Below, in pieces: positions 6,549 through 13,147 of a DNA stretch of 13,147 nucleotides (within the stretch, counting starts at the first letter, position 1; each line of letters opens with the position of its first letter). A program made the position numbers and the translations under genes. The notes beneath the pieces were generated by a model that saw nothing but the letters and a program-made list of their open reading frames with translations, searched no databases and had not been told where the DNA came from. The DNA is from Lachnospiraceae bacterium UBA5902 (lineage in GTDB: Bacteria > Bacillota > Clostridia > Lachnospirales > Lachnospiraceae), in contig DJEI01000089.1 of the NCBI GenBank assembly GCA_002431865.1, positions 7,199 to 20,345 on the forward strand. The letters run 5' to 3'.

Positions 6549-7924
6549 GACATCAACCTCCATCCAGGTAAATACTTGTTCTTCAATACTCCTTGGTTTG
6601 CTTTGCCGAAGCCAAGTGGATATCCATCGACACAGACTAATACATAACCGTTTTTGACAGATGCATCATCGAAATCAATCGTCTCGCCCTTCAAATATTT
6701 GATGACCTTTGCATCATCAGCAGGAAGATCCAGACAGTTATCAAATTCTTCCTTCGTGAGAGCCATCGCAAGTGACTGGCTTGGCTCGAAGCGGTTCTTC
6801 TTGATCTCGCCGACATACAATCCGCATCGTAAGATCCGAAGCCCCCTGACAGTCGGGAAGCTTTCCGGTATGTAATAGAGTTTATCGCCCGATATCTCAA
6901 ACCGTTCCAGGTGAAACTCGTGCGTCGTATGCGATAAAAATTCAGTGACGGAATCCGGGAGCTTTGCACGCTTGACCGGGTAATCACCGTAATTGGCGCG
7001 GTTATCCTGTTCACCCTGTTTTTTGATAAGACATACAAAATGTCCCTCGCCTTCGATCTTGTGTGGCCAGAGTCTGGCACAGCGCGTCAGTGTTTCATTC
7101 CTGGTATTGCCCCATTCCGGATGTCCGTGGTCAAAGCCCTCATATGGGTGGAAATCTACCAGCTCCAGACGGTCATCCAACGAAAGCAGATATTCGATGG
7201 ACTGCTCATTTTCAAGGGGAGAAAATGTACAGGTCGAATAAAGCAGCATGCCGCCCGGTTTGAGCATCGTGACAACCTGCTCCAAGATGCTTCGCTGCAG
7301 GTCGGCAAACAGCTGATTGCCGTTATTCTCCCATGCAGTGATCATCGATACGGATTTGCGGAACATGCCTTCTCCGGAGCATGGCGCGTCAATCAGAATC
7401 TTATCAAAATATTCGTGAAAACGTTCGGCTAATTTGTAAGGTGCTTCGCTGATGATCAGCGCATTTTCTGCGCCGAAGACTTCCAGGTTCTTGAGCAATG
7501 CTTTCGCGCGCGAAGCACTGATATCGTTTGATACAAGCAGGCCGGTTCCGTGTAATTTCGCCGCAAGCTCGGTTGATTTGCCGCCTGGTGCGGCACAGAT
7601 ATCAAGCACACGGTCTCCTGCTTCCACAGGCAGTACATTTGCCGGTGTCATGGCAGAAGGCTCCTGAATATAGTAAAGCCCTGCAAAATAATATGGATGC
7701 TTGGATGGTTTATCCAAGGTTTCGTCGTAGTAAAATCCATTTTCGCACCATGGAACCGGGCGCAGATGAAATGGATTGATCTTCAGAAACTCTTCCACAG
7801 AAATTTTCATTGTATTGATGCGGATGCCGTGATACATCGGCTGATCGAGGCATGCTGCATACGAATAATAATCGTCCTGTAGAAGTGTTCGCATATTCTG
7901 TTCAAAGGTAATCGGTAATTCCAT
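6545..7924 (-). CDS. RsmF/NOP2-type rRNA (cytosine-C5) methyltransferase
   Basis: The enzyme methylates C5 of a cytosine in rRNA using S-adenosylmethionine. The 459-residue product starts MELPITFEQNM, as in RsmF/YebU relatives. It has the SAM-binding motif VLDICAAPGGKSTELA (107-122), the release cysteine C182 in DAPCSGEGMF and the catalytic cysteine C232 in YSTCTFSPLENE. A C-terminal extension of about 170 residues resembles the RsmF/PUA-like RNA-binding part (GYPLGFGK near the end). An ATG at 7957 would add 11 residues and overlap hflX, but it has no ribosome site. The ATG at 7924 has AAAGGG ten nt upstream and lies 1 nt after the hflX stop. Its 3' end overlaps the dehydrogenase start by 4 nt. 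RsmB/Sun is the main alternative name. Confidence 0.93.
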   Translation of the reverse strand: MELPITFEQNMRTLLQDDYYSYAACLDQPMYHGIRINTMKISVEEFLKINPFHLRPVPWCENGFYYDETLDKPSKHPYYFAGLYYIQEPSAMTPANVLPVEAGDRVLDICAAPGGKSTELAAKLHGTGLLVSNDISASRAKALLKNLEVFGAENALIISEAPYKLAERFHEYFDKILIDAPCSGEGMFRKSVSMITAWENNGNQLFADLQRSILEQVVTMLKPGGMLLYSTCTFSPLENEQSIEYLLSLDDRLELVDFHPYEGFDHGHPEWGNTRNETLTRCARLWPHKIEGEGHFVCLIKKQGEQDNRANYGDYPVKRAKLPDSVTEFLSHTTHEFHLERFEISGDKLYYIPESFPTVRGLRILRCGLYVGEIKKNRFEPSQSLAMALTKEEFDNCLDLPADDAKVIKYLKGETIDFDDASVKNGYVLVCVDGYPLGFGKANQGVLKNKYLPGWRLMS

Positions 7925-7925
7925 G

Positions 7926-9161
7926 TTATAGTAGCCCTTTCGTGCCTGCATCGACATACGCGCGGACGAAGATGCCGTCCGCGCGGTATTCCTCTTCTAA
8001 CAGATTGCCTGATTTGCGGATCTGCTGGATCACACCTGCCTTGGTGTATGGAATCGTCTGTTCGATATAAATGCGGCTCTGGTTGATAATTTCTGCAAGA
8101 GCATCCGTAATCTTCTCAAATCCGGTCTCCTGCTTGGCAGAAATATATAAGGTATGATCTGCCTGAAAATCTTTGACAGCCGGGATTTCGTCCACTTTGT
8201 CTGTCTTGTTAAATAATGTGACAACCGGTTTATCCTTCACACCTAACTCCCGTAACGTATCGTACACAGTTAAAATATGCAGATCTGCCTGTGGATTTGA
8301 GATATCAACGACATGCAGGATAATATCGGCAAACTTTGCTTCTTCTAACGTCGAGCGGAATGCGTCAATCAGATGATGCGGCAGCTTGCGGATAAACCCT
8401 ACCGTATCCGTCAGGATGATTTCCTGTCCGTTCGGCAGCTTATAGTTCCGGGAGGTTGGATCAAGTGTTGCAAACAGCTTATCCTCCTCTAAGACACCAG
8501 CCTGCGTCATGTGATTCAACAAGGTTGACTTGCCGGCGTTCGTATAACCGACGATCGATACGATCGGAATATGGCTGTTCAGACGCTGCTTGCGCATCAC
8601 TTCGCGGTGTGCAATGTCATCCTTTAAGTCACTGGAGAGCTTCGCAATCCGTTCACGGATGATCCGGCGGTCAACTTCAAGCTTCTTCTCGCCGGGACCT
8701 CTCGTACCGATACCACCACCGAGACGGGACAATACCTGTCCCATACCGATCAGACGGTTGCTGCGGTATTTGAGCTGTGCCAGCTCTACCTGAAGCTTAC
8801 CTTCGCGGGTTGTTGCGTGTTTTGCGAAAATATCTAGGATTACCATCGTCCGGTCCATGACCTTTGTATCTAATTCCTGCTCCAGATTCTTCATCTGGAT
8901 GGGAGATAATTCATCATCACACACAACGCCGGTTGCACCAAGACGCTCCACCATATCTCGAAGCTCCTCGACTTTTCCGCTTCCGAGATAGGTTGCTTTT
9001 TCGATGGTATCTTTATTCTGGATCATGCGTCCAAGTGTCTCGGCACCGGCAGTTGCTGCCAGCTCCTCCAATTCATCCAGATTGGCTGGAACCTGTTCCC
9101 CGTTATCCAGATCAACCGCAAACAGAATGACCTTTTCAATTTCTTCTTTGTTCTCGTACAT
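7926..9161 (-). CDS. hflX: GTPase HflX
   Basis: HflX is a ribosome-associated GTPase that splits stalled or hibernating ribosomes in several bacteria. The 411-residue product has the N-terminal HflX domain (about 1-200), including the glycine-rich RLGGGIGTRGPGE at 146-158, followed by the G domain. The G motifs are G1 GYTNAGKS (205-212), G3 DTVG (252-255), G4 NKTD (318-321) and G5 SAK (341-343). A C-terminal domain of about 50 residues closes it. The start at 9161 is supported by AAAGGA six nt upstream. It lies 35 nt after the TPR gene and 1 nt before the m5C methyltransferase, so ribosome rescue and rRNA modification are probably co-expressed. All key residues are present. Confidence 0.97.
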   Translation of the reverse strand: MYENKEEIEKVILFAVDLDNGEQVPANLDELEELAATAGAETLGRMIQNKDTIEKATYLGSGKVEELRDMVERLGATGVVCDDELSPIQMKNLEQELDTKVMDRTMVILDIFAKHATTREGKLQVELAQLKYRSNRLIGMGQVLSRLGGGIGTRGPGEKKLEVDRRIIRERIAKLSSDLKDDIAHREVMRKQRLNSHIPIVSIVGYTNAGKSTLLNHMTQAGVLEEDKLFATLDPTSRNYKLPNGQEIILTDTVGFIRKLPHHLIDAFRSTLEEAKFADIILHVVDISNPQADLHILTVYDTLRELGVKDKPVVTLFNKTDKVDEIPAVKDFQADHTLYISAKQETGFEKITDALAEIINQSRIYIEQTIPYTKAGVIQQIRKSGNLLEEEYRADGIFVRAYVDAGTKGLL

Positions 9162-9196
9162 AGAATATCCTTTTAGTTTACATAAATAAATTATTG

Positions 9197-10123
9197 TTAC
9201 TCTGACACGCTGGAATTCTCCGGCTCAGAATACAGGTGATAACAATCATTGACAGGAACCTCATTTATATTCACACGGGTATCCAGATAGGCATATAAAT
9301 CCTGCCCTTTCTGATCGTCCGGATATCTGGCAATATAGGAAGTGGCACGTGAAAATGCTTCGGTATAGTTTTGCAGCTCTTTATAGCACATGATCTCTGC
9401 ATATAAGATTTCCTGCAGATAGTCACTGTCTCCTGCAGATTCCCCCTGTGCCAGATAGGTTAACGCCTGATTATAGTCTTTGGTGTCGTAATAATAGGAT
9501 GCATATTTATAATTCACATACGCATCGATTCCATGATAGTTCGCGTAGATATCCAGATATTCTTTCATCTTATCATAGCTTTTCTGGTTTTCGTAACATA
9601 TGGCTGCATAGATACTGATATCCTTATGTCCGTTTTCCACTGCCTTTGTGAAAGTCGCGACAGTTGAAACATAATCCCCACGCTGATAATTGCCAAGCGC
9701 ATGAGACAGATCGGACAGATAGGAAAGCTGTTCCTTGTCATATTTGGAAGCCGGGTATTTTTTCTGGATATCCAGATAGGTCAGCTCCGCATCGGAGAAC
9801 AATTGAAGCTGCATCATGCAGTCCGCTTCATACAGCAGGATATCGACATTGATGGAATCCGAAAACCATTGTTTTTCCGCATAAGCTTCCTTGAATTTAT
9901 CCAAAGCTTCCTGGTAGCTTCCCGCTTCATAGAGAGAAACTGCTTCCCTGCGGATGCTCTTTTTGTGCGAAAAAATATTTACACATACAATAATAAACGC
10001 AAGGAGCATGACACCAAGACAGATCAGGTGGAAACGACGGATGCGCCGCTTTCGTTCCCGTCTGCGGCGTGCCATCTCCCGTTCGTATGGTCCTTTTTTC
10101 ATATGTTTATCTGGTTTACTCAT
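9197..10123 (-). CDS. Membrane-anchored TPR-repeat protein
   Basis: The 308-residue product has an Arg/Lys-rich N-terminus (most of residues 16-30 are basic), one membrane helix at about 32-52, and about six helical TPR-like repeats between 59 and 285. Examples begin at A61 (AVSLYEAGSYQEALDKFKEA), near L128, near Y174 and near Y205. The basic patch before the helix places the N-terminus in the cytoplasm and the repeats outside. TPR domains bind other proteins; a scaffold at the cell surface or septum is plausible but not shown. The ribosome site is weak (GAAAGA). It follows the VanY-like gene by 22 nt. Both neighbours are single-pass anchored proteins with extracellular domains, which hints at a shared envelope role. 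Confidence 0.85.
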   Translation of the reverse strand: MSKPDKHMKKGPYEREMARRRRERKRRIRRFHLICLGVMLLAFIIVCVNIFSHKKSIRREAVSLYEAGSYQEALDKFKEAYAEKQWFSDSINVDILLYEADCMMQLQLFSDAELTYLDIQKKYPASKYDKEQLSYLSDLSHALGNYQRGDYVSTVATFTKAVENGHKDISIYAAICYENQKSYDKMKEYLDIYANYHGIDAYVNYKYASYYYDTKDYNQALTYLAQGESAGDSDYLQEILYAEIMCYKELQNYTEAFSRATSYIARYPDDQKGQDLYAYLDTRVNINEVPVNDCYHLYSEPENSSVSE

Positions 10124-10145
10124 ATAGTTTTTATCTTTCTATATT

Positions 10146-11156
10146 CTAATTTAAAATATCCAATGGATTTTCGCTTGTTGCTTCCGTTGTCGCTTCCGTT
10201 GTTGCGCCAGGATCTTCGGCTGTCACAGCGGTTGGATCAACTGCCGGTGTGGCAGAGGTTGCAGTTGCTGTGGATACGGAACCACCATTTACCAGAGTAT
10301 AAAACTCTTCCAGTGTCAGGTTGTTCGTTGTCATAAATACAGCCGCATCTCTTCCGACATAACGGAAATGCCATGGCTCAAAATTATGTCCGGTAATGCT
10401 TTCCTTGCCTTCCGGATAACGGACGATGAAGCCGAAGGAAGAACAATTCTGCATCAGCCATTGGTTGGTTGGAAGCTGTGATACAACAGCAGGGTCTAAC
10501 TCTGTAACATCATGCGCCGTTACGTCGAATGCAAGACCGGTTGCATATTCACCACTGCCCTCGGTATCGGCGCTGATATAACCACCCTTGATCGTATACT
10601 CGCTTCCGGCAGCATTACATGCCTCCAGCATCGCAAGCAGATCATTGTAGATGCGTTCATCTACAATATAACCACTGTTCAGCGTATGCTGCTCAAAGGT
10701 ATATCCATCCGGAATCGGGTTTGTATCGTTGACAAGCATCAGGTAATCCGGATTGTTCTGGTAGATATACGTTGCCTGTTCCCGGAGAACTGCCTGTGGG
10801 TCTACTTCTTCTGTTGTGGAAGCCTCGCTGGTTGCTTCGGTAGTCGTAGCGGTGGTATCCTTTTTCTTACCAGAGATTCCGTGAATCAGCAGAATCAGCA
10901 AGATAATAAAGATCACAACGCCCAGCACGGTGTAAAACAGCAAACTGTAATCGCCCGCCTTCATATGTTTTTTCACTCTGCGGATATGTCTGCGGATAAT
11001 CTTGTAAAGTCTGCGGAACAGCTTTTTCAGATGCTTATAGACAAACTTTGCAAATACCCCAATGTAGTGAAACAAATATGCAAAAAATAATCCTATGCCC
11101 TGAAAAAATACTTTTGCATATTTTTTAATGTTTTCCCAAACTTCGTTTTTTTCCAT
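10146..11156 (-). CDS. Membrane-anchored VanY-like (M15B) protein, probably inactive
   Basis: VanY/DacB enzymes trim the C-terminal D-Ala of peptidoglycan stems. The 336-residue product has a basic N-terminal region with a hydrophobic stretch (15-35), a membrane helix at about 73-93, a Thr/Glu/Ala-rich linker (99-118), an M15B-like domain (about 120-290) and a second Thr/Glu/Ala-rich tail (294-330). It keeps ATGLAFDV with zinc ligand Asp211, FGFIVRYPEGK, and EPWHFRYVG with Glu260 and His263. The expected S-x-H-x-x-G histidine is Tyr204 (codon TAT). The usual SGYRS arginine is Ile (GGYIS) and the loop after it is shortened by roughly 20 residues. It therefore probably binds muropeptides rather than cutting them. 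The start at 11156 has GGGAGGG five nt upstream; an ATG at 11186 would overlap thiC and lacks such a site. Confidence 0.88.
   Translation of the reverse strand: MEKNEVWENIKKYAKVFFQGIGLFFAYLFHYIGVFAKFVYKHLKKLFRRLYKIIRRHIRRVKKHMKAGDYSLLFYTVLGVVIFIILLILLIHGISGKKKDTTATTTEATSEASTTEEVDPQAVLREQATYIYQNNPDYLMLVNDTNPIPDGYTFEQHTLNSGYIVDERIYNDLLAMLEACNAAGSEYTIKGGYISADTEGSGEYATGLAFDVTAHDVTELDPAVVSQLPTNQWLMQNCSSFGFIVRYPEGKESITGHNFEPWHFRYVGRDAAVFMTTNNLTLEEFYTLVNGGSVSTATATSATPAVDPTAVTAEDPGATTEATTEATSENPLDILN
10179..10202. repeat. Two tandem 12-nt repeats in the VanY-like gene
   Basis: Two copies of (T/C)GCTTCCGTTGT stand head to tail (10179-10190, 10191-10202) and encode A-T-T-E units of the C-terminal tail on the minus strand. 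Such in-frame repeats can change copy number by slippage without breaking the reading frame. Confidence 0.6.
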
Positions 11157-11172
11157 AAGTACCCTCCCATTT

Positions 11173-12477
11173 TTATAAGATGTCAATGTATTCTCCTGCT
11201 AATGCTTTATTCATGCTTCGCACGGCGCAGAACTTTCCGCACATCGAGCATGTATCTTCATGCTCCGGACTTCTGTCTGCACGGATGGCTTTGGCAGTTT
11301 CGGGATCTAATGCACACTCCCACTGCTTGTCCCAGTCTAATACACGACGGGCATCTGCCATCTTATCATCGATATCACGTGCTCCGCGCACGCCCTTTGC
11401 GATATCGGCTGCATGTGCGGCAATCTTCGATGCGATGATTCCCTGCTTGACATCATCGACATTTGGCAATGCCAGATGCTCTGCGGGTGTTACATAGCAT
11501 AAGAAAGCGGCGCCTGCATGTGCGGCGATCGCACCACCGATGGCGGCGGTAATATGGTCATAGCCCGGTGCGATATCCGTTACAAGCGGGCCAAGTACAT
11601 AGAATGGAGCCCCCATACAGATTGTCTGCTGCACCTTCATGTTGGCTGCGATCTGATCCATCGGTACATGTCCCGGTCCCTCGACCATAACCTGTACATT
11701 CTTTTCCCATGCACGTTTGGTAAGTTCACCGAGTCGTACAAGCTCTTCAATCTGACAGACATCGGTTGCGTCGGCAAGACAGCCCGGGCGACAGGCATCT
11801 CCAAGAGAAACTGTCACGTCGTACTCGGCACAGATATCCAGAATCTCATCGTAATACTCGTAAAACGGATTCTCCTCTCCGGTCATACACATCCACGCAA
11901 ACACCAAAGAGCCACCTCTGGATACAATGTTCATCTTTCTTTTGTGCTTCTTAATCTGCTCAATCGTCTTGCGTGTGATTCCGCAGTGCAGCGTCACAAA
12001 ATCCACACCATCCTCGGCATGCAGACGCACCACGTCAATAAAATCCTTTGCGGTCAGTGTCGCCAGATCTCTCTGATAGTGAATCACAGAATCATACACC
12101 GGCACGGTTCCGATCATGGCCGGACATTCTGCTGTCAGTTTTCTCCGGAACGGAATCGTGTTTCCGTGCGAGGAGAGATCCATGATCGCGTGCGCTCCCA
12201 TGTCAACTGCCGCCATCACTTTCTCCATCTCGACGTCATAATCCTTACAGTCCCTGGATATTCCGAGATTCACATTGATCTTTGTCCGCAGCATCGAGCC
12301 GACGCCCTCCGGGTCAATGCACTTGTGATGCTTGTTCGCGCAGATAACTACCTTTCCCTCCGCAACGAGCGGCATCAACTCTTCTGTGGTCATGCGTTCC
12401 TTCGCCGCGACCTTCTTTAACTCCTCTGTCACAATTCCCTTGCGTGCTGCTTCCATCTGTGTTGCAAACTGTTCCAT
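11173..12477 (-). CDS. thiC: Phosphomethylpyrimidine synthase ThiC
   Basis: ThiC rearranges aminoimidazole ribotide to HMP phosphate, the pyrimidine half of thiamine, using SAM and a 4Fe-4S cluster. The 434-residue product is the short form without the N-terminal domain of the E. coli enzyme. It shows [44 protein letters not shown] and a C-terminal cluster motif C410-S-M-C413-G-K-F-C417. That motif is C-x2-C-x3-C, one residue shorter than the usual C-x2-C-x4-C. The reading frame stays open up to an ATG at 12726, but that stretch holds the riboswitch terminator. I chose ATG 12477, which has GGAG nine nt and AGGA about five nt upstream and gives the usual start ([15 protein letters not shown]). 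A TPP riboswitch controls it. The VanY-like gene follows 16 nt after the stop. Confidence 0.96.
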   Translation of the reverse strand: MEQFATQMEAARKGIVTEELKKVAAKERMTTEELMPLVAEGKVVICANKHHKCIDPEGVGSMLRTKINVNLGISRDCKDYDVEMEKVMAAVDMGAHAIMDLSSHGNTIPFRRKLTAECPAMIGTVPVYDSVIHYQRDLATLTAKDFIDVVRLHAEDGVDFVTLHCGITRKTIEQIKKHKRKMNIVSRGGSLVFAWMCMTGEENPFYEYYDEILDICAEYDVTVSLGDACRPGCLADATDVCQIEELVRLGELTKRAWEKNVQVMVEGPGHVPMDQIAANMKVQQTICMGAPFYVLGPLVTDIAPGYDHITAAIGGAIAAHAGAAFLCYVTPAEHLALPNVDDVKQGIIASKIAAHAADIAKGVRGARDIDDKMADARRVLDWDKQWECALDPETAKAIRADRSPEHEDTCSMCGKFCAVRSMNKALAGEYIDIL

Positions 12478-12512
12478 ATTTTCCTGCTCCATTTCTGCAG
12501 AGGGGTATGTGA

Positions 12513-12660
12513 AAACAAGGTGTGCCCGCCTCGCCTGCACGCCGGGTGCCGGGACGGCATCCGGCGCATTCCCCCTTTCCACACGGGGTGCCGTTCCGCC
12601 CTCAGGGCTTCCTGCCTGATCGAAAACCGTACTTTCATCCCCTGCCTGACACAAACAGCA
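12513..12660 (-). other. GC-rich leader block between riboswitch terminator and thiC
   Basis: This part of the thiC leader differs sharply from its surroundings: 72 of the 100 bases from 12521 to 12620 are G or C by direct count. It contains short perfect inverted repeats, for example GCCCTCAGGGC near 12598-12608 and TGCCGGGACGGCA near 12547-12559. The thiC frame is open through it, but the would-be protein is low in hydrophobic residues and lies upstream of the well-supported ThiC start. It may be an inserted repeat element, a structured part of the leader, or drifted coding sequence. No function is assigned. Confidence 0.5.
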
Positions 12661-12670
12661 TTCCGGATAA

Positions 12671-12704
12671 AATAAAAAAATCCGGCGTCGCAGTAACGCC
12701 GGAT
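12671..12704 (-). terminator. thiC: Riboswitch-controlled terminator of thiC
   Basis: ATCCGGCGT (12704-12696) and ACGCCGGAT (12688-12680) form a perfect 9-bp stem with a 7-nt loop, followed by seven T residues, an A and four more T. It begins 23 nt after the TPP aptamer, the expected place for the expression platform of a transcription-terminating riboswitch: with TPP bound, thiC would be switched off. I did not identify a convincing anti-terminator pairing by eye. Confidence 0.9.
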
Positions 12705-12726
12705 CCCATAAAAATATCTCATCCAT

Positions 12727-12822
12727 TATTCGCTCCCTACGACAGTATTAACTGACAGGTTCAAAGAGTCAGGTTTTAACCTTCTCAACCGTTTGCACAT
12801 GCGCACAGTCCCTCTGCGATAT
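12727..12822 (-). promoter_or_regulatory. TPP riboswitch (THI element)
   Basis: Read on the minus strand the conserved aptamer parts appear in order. P1 pairs TCGC (12819-12816) with GCGA (12733-12730). A P2 strand AGAG (12815-12812) pairs with CTCT before TTGAACCTG. P3 pairs ACTG with CGGT, followed directly by the hallmark TGAGA, and a variable hairpin AGGTT/AACCT. The CTTTGAACCTG block leads to a P5 stem CAGT/ACTG and the closing CGTAGGGA (12742-12735). It lies upstream of thiC, as expected. The family binds thiamine pyrophosphate and represses thiamine genes. Confidence 0.95.
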
Positions 12823-12839
12823 ATTCTTTTTTCTTTAAC

Positions 12840-12868
12840 ACCTTATCTCAATTCTCTGCTTCTGTCAA
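12840..12868 (-). promoter_or_regulatory. Promoter of the thiC transcript
   Basis: A perfect -35 TTGACA (12868-12863) lies 17 nt from a weaker -10 TAAGGT (12845-12840) on the minus strand. Transcription would start near 12833, just before the first riboswitch stem, which fits well. Confidence 0.75.
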
Positions 12869-12942
12869 TCTCCTTTTCAAATATCTCATTGCCATACGAA
12901 ACAGCATGTGCCAATTCCACCCGGCAGCGCCATCACTGTAGC

Positions 12943-12976
12943 GCAAAAAAAGAACAGCCATCACTGGCTGCCCTTT
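12943..12976 (-). terminator. Terminator of a gene right of the window
   Basis: On the minus strand an 11-bp stem (12976-12966 with 12959-12949, two G-U pairs, core GCAGCC/GGCTGT) with a 6-nt loop is followed by a long T-run (TTCTTTTTTTGC). It points leftward, so it probably ends a minus-strand transcript that enters from beyond 13147, and it isolates the thiC promoter from upstream transcription. Confidence 0.75.
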
Positions 12977-13129
12977 TAGGAGAAGGTATTTTTACTATGG
13001 GGTATAGCAAAAACTATATATAATGTATTGGGGGGTTTTTACGGTTATTATAGTACCATGACTGCGCAAAGAAGTGTGCACAAACTTCACAAAAGCTTAG
13101 CATCGTTTTTGTGCACTATGTATACAGAA
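12977..13129. other. Intergenic region with no recognised gene
   Basis: AT-rich stretch between two terminators. It holds a small hairpin (13003-13018, TATAG/CTATA) and the larger inverted repeat listed separately. No open frame longer than a few codons has a credible ribosome site: AGGAGAAGG precedes an ATG at 12998 on the plus strand, but that frame encodes only eight residues. A TATAAT on the minus strand near 13047 has no matching -35. Confidence 0.5.
13071..13116. repeat. Overlapping inverted repeats with a GTGCACAAA arm
   Basis: GTGCACAAA (13076-13084) and TTTGTGCAC (13108-13116) are perfect 9-nt inverted arms around a 23-nt centre. The left arm can alternatively lie in the loop of a smaller hairpin, GAAGT (13071-13075) with ACTTC (13084-13088). 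The two folds exclude each other. It could be an operator pair or a transcript-end structure. No T-run follows in either direction. Confidence 0.45.
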
Positions 13130-13147
13130 AAAAGGCTCTGCCGGAAA
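13130..13147 (-). terminator. Half of a terminator hairpin cut by the window edge
   Basis: On the minus strand the sequence GGCAGAGCC is followed directly by six T residues and then C. This is what the 3' arm and tail of an intrinsic terminator look like. The matching GGCTCTGCC arm would lie beyond the right edge and cannot be seen, so the call is provisional. Confidence 0.45.

Noticed and set aside
6549..6563. Upstream ATG of the short-chain dehydrogenase
   Set aside because: That ATG overlaps the ribosome site of the downstream ATG at 6548, which makes an ATGA junction and gives the family-typical N-terminus.
7925..7957. Upstream ATG of the m5C methyltransferase, overlapping hflX
   Set aside because: No ribosome site there; the ATG at 7924 has AAAGGG upstream and starts with the conserved MELP.
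9701..10336. Plus-strand open frame of 211 codons
   Set aside because: Antisense to the TPR and VanY-like genes, both of which have clear domains; no ribosome site or motif supports it.
10146..11156. A vancomycin-resistance VanY gene
   Set aside because: No van regulatory or ligase genes are nearby, and a zinc-ligand histidine is missing; this is a chromosomal VanY-like family member at most.
11157..11186. Upstream ATG of the VanY-like gene, overlapping thiC
   Set aside because: The ATG at 11156 has GGGAGGG five nt upstream; the longer start has no comparable site and overlaps the thiC end.
11518..12420. Long plus-strand open frame of 300 codons
   Set aside because: It lies entirely antisense to thiC, has no recognisable domain, and its residue composition reflects the opposite-strand code.
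12478..12726. N-terminal extension of ThiC from an ATG at 12726
   Set aside because: The stretch contains the riboswitch terminator and a GC-rich block, the upstream ATG directly abuts riboswitch stem P1 with no ribosome site, and ATG 12477 has a good site and gives the normal ThiC start.
12850..12920. Tiny minus-strand open frame of about 19 codons ahead of the thiC promoter
   Set aside because: It overlaps the thiC -35 element, has no ribosome site, and shows no similarity I can recognise.

Overview
The window looks like a chromosomal housekeeping segment from a low-to-mid GC Gram-positive bacterium, most likely a clostridial Lachnospiraceae relative. This is inferred from strong AGGAGG-type ribosome sites, a Bacillus-type LexA (SOS) operator, RecU rather than RuvC as Holliday-junction resolvase, a short clostridial-type ThiC and many T-tailed hairpin terminators. 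All twelve supported protein genes lie on the minus strand, so the biological reading order runs from right to left. I see no tRNA, rRNA, CRISPR array, transposase or phage gene.

Right end (13147 to 12478): half of a terminator hairpin at the edge, an inverted repeat, and a complete minus-strand terminator that closes a gene lying outside the window. The control region of thiC follows: a sigma-A-type promoter, a TPP riboswitch (THI element), a strong intrinsic terminator 23 nt after it, then about 190 nt of unusually GC-rich leader before the thiC start.

Main run (12477 to 3550): thiC (HMP-phosphate synthase), a membrane-anchored VanY-like protein that lacks a zinc-ligand His, a membrane-anchored TPR protein, hflX (ribosome-associated GTPase), an RsmF/NOP2-type rRNA m5C methyltransferase, a short-chain dehydrogenase, a two-TM protein of unknown function, an RluA-family pseudouridine synthase, recU, and nadE (glutamine-dependent NAD synthase). 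Gaps are mostly under 36 nt and include one ATGA overlap. No convincing terminator separates these genes, although a possible promoter lies before recU. Three functions (hflX, the m5C methyltransferase, the pseudouridine synthase) concern the ribosome or rRNA; thiC and nadE make cofactors.

Left end (1589 to 1): a two-TM zinc-ribbon protein overlapping a short, possibly truncated lipoprotein gene that ends in a terminator. Then comes a small one-TM LysM protein whose promoter carries three LexA boxes, one of them filling the -35/-10 spacer. This is the pattern of YneA, the SOS-induced cell-division inhibitor of Bacilli. A terminator and an AT-rich intergenic stretch finish the window.

The items most worth a second look are the apparently inactivated VanY-like protein, the GC-rich block inside the thiC leader, and the SOS-controlled LysM gene. 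I did not find a clear novel multi-gene system; most of the window is ordinary housekeeping DNA.
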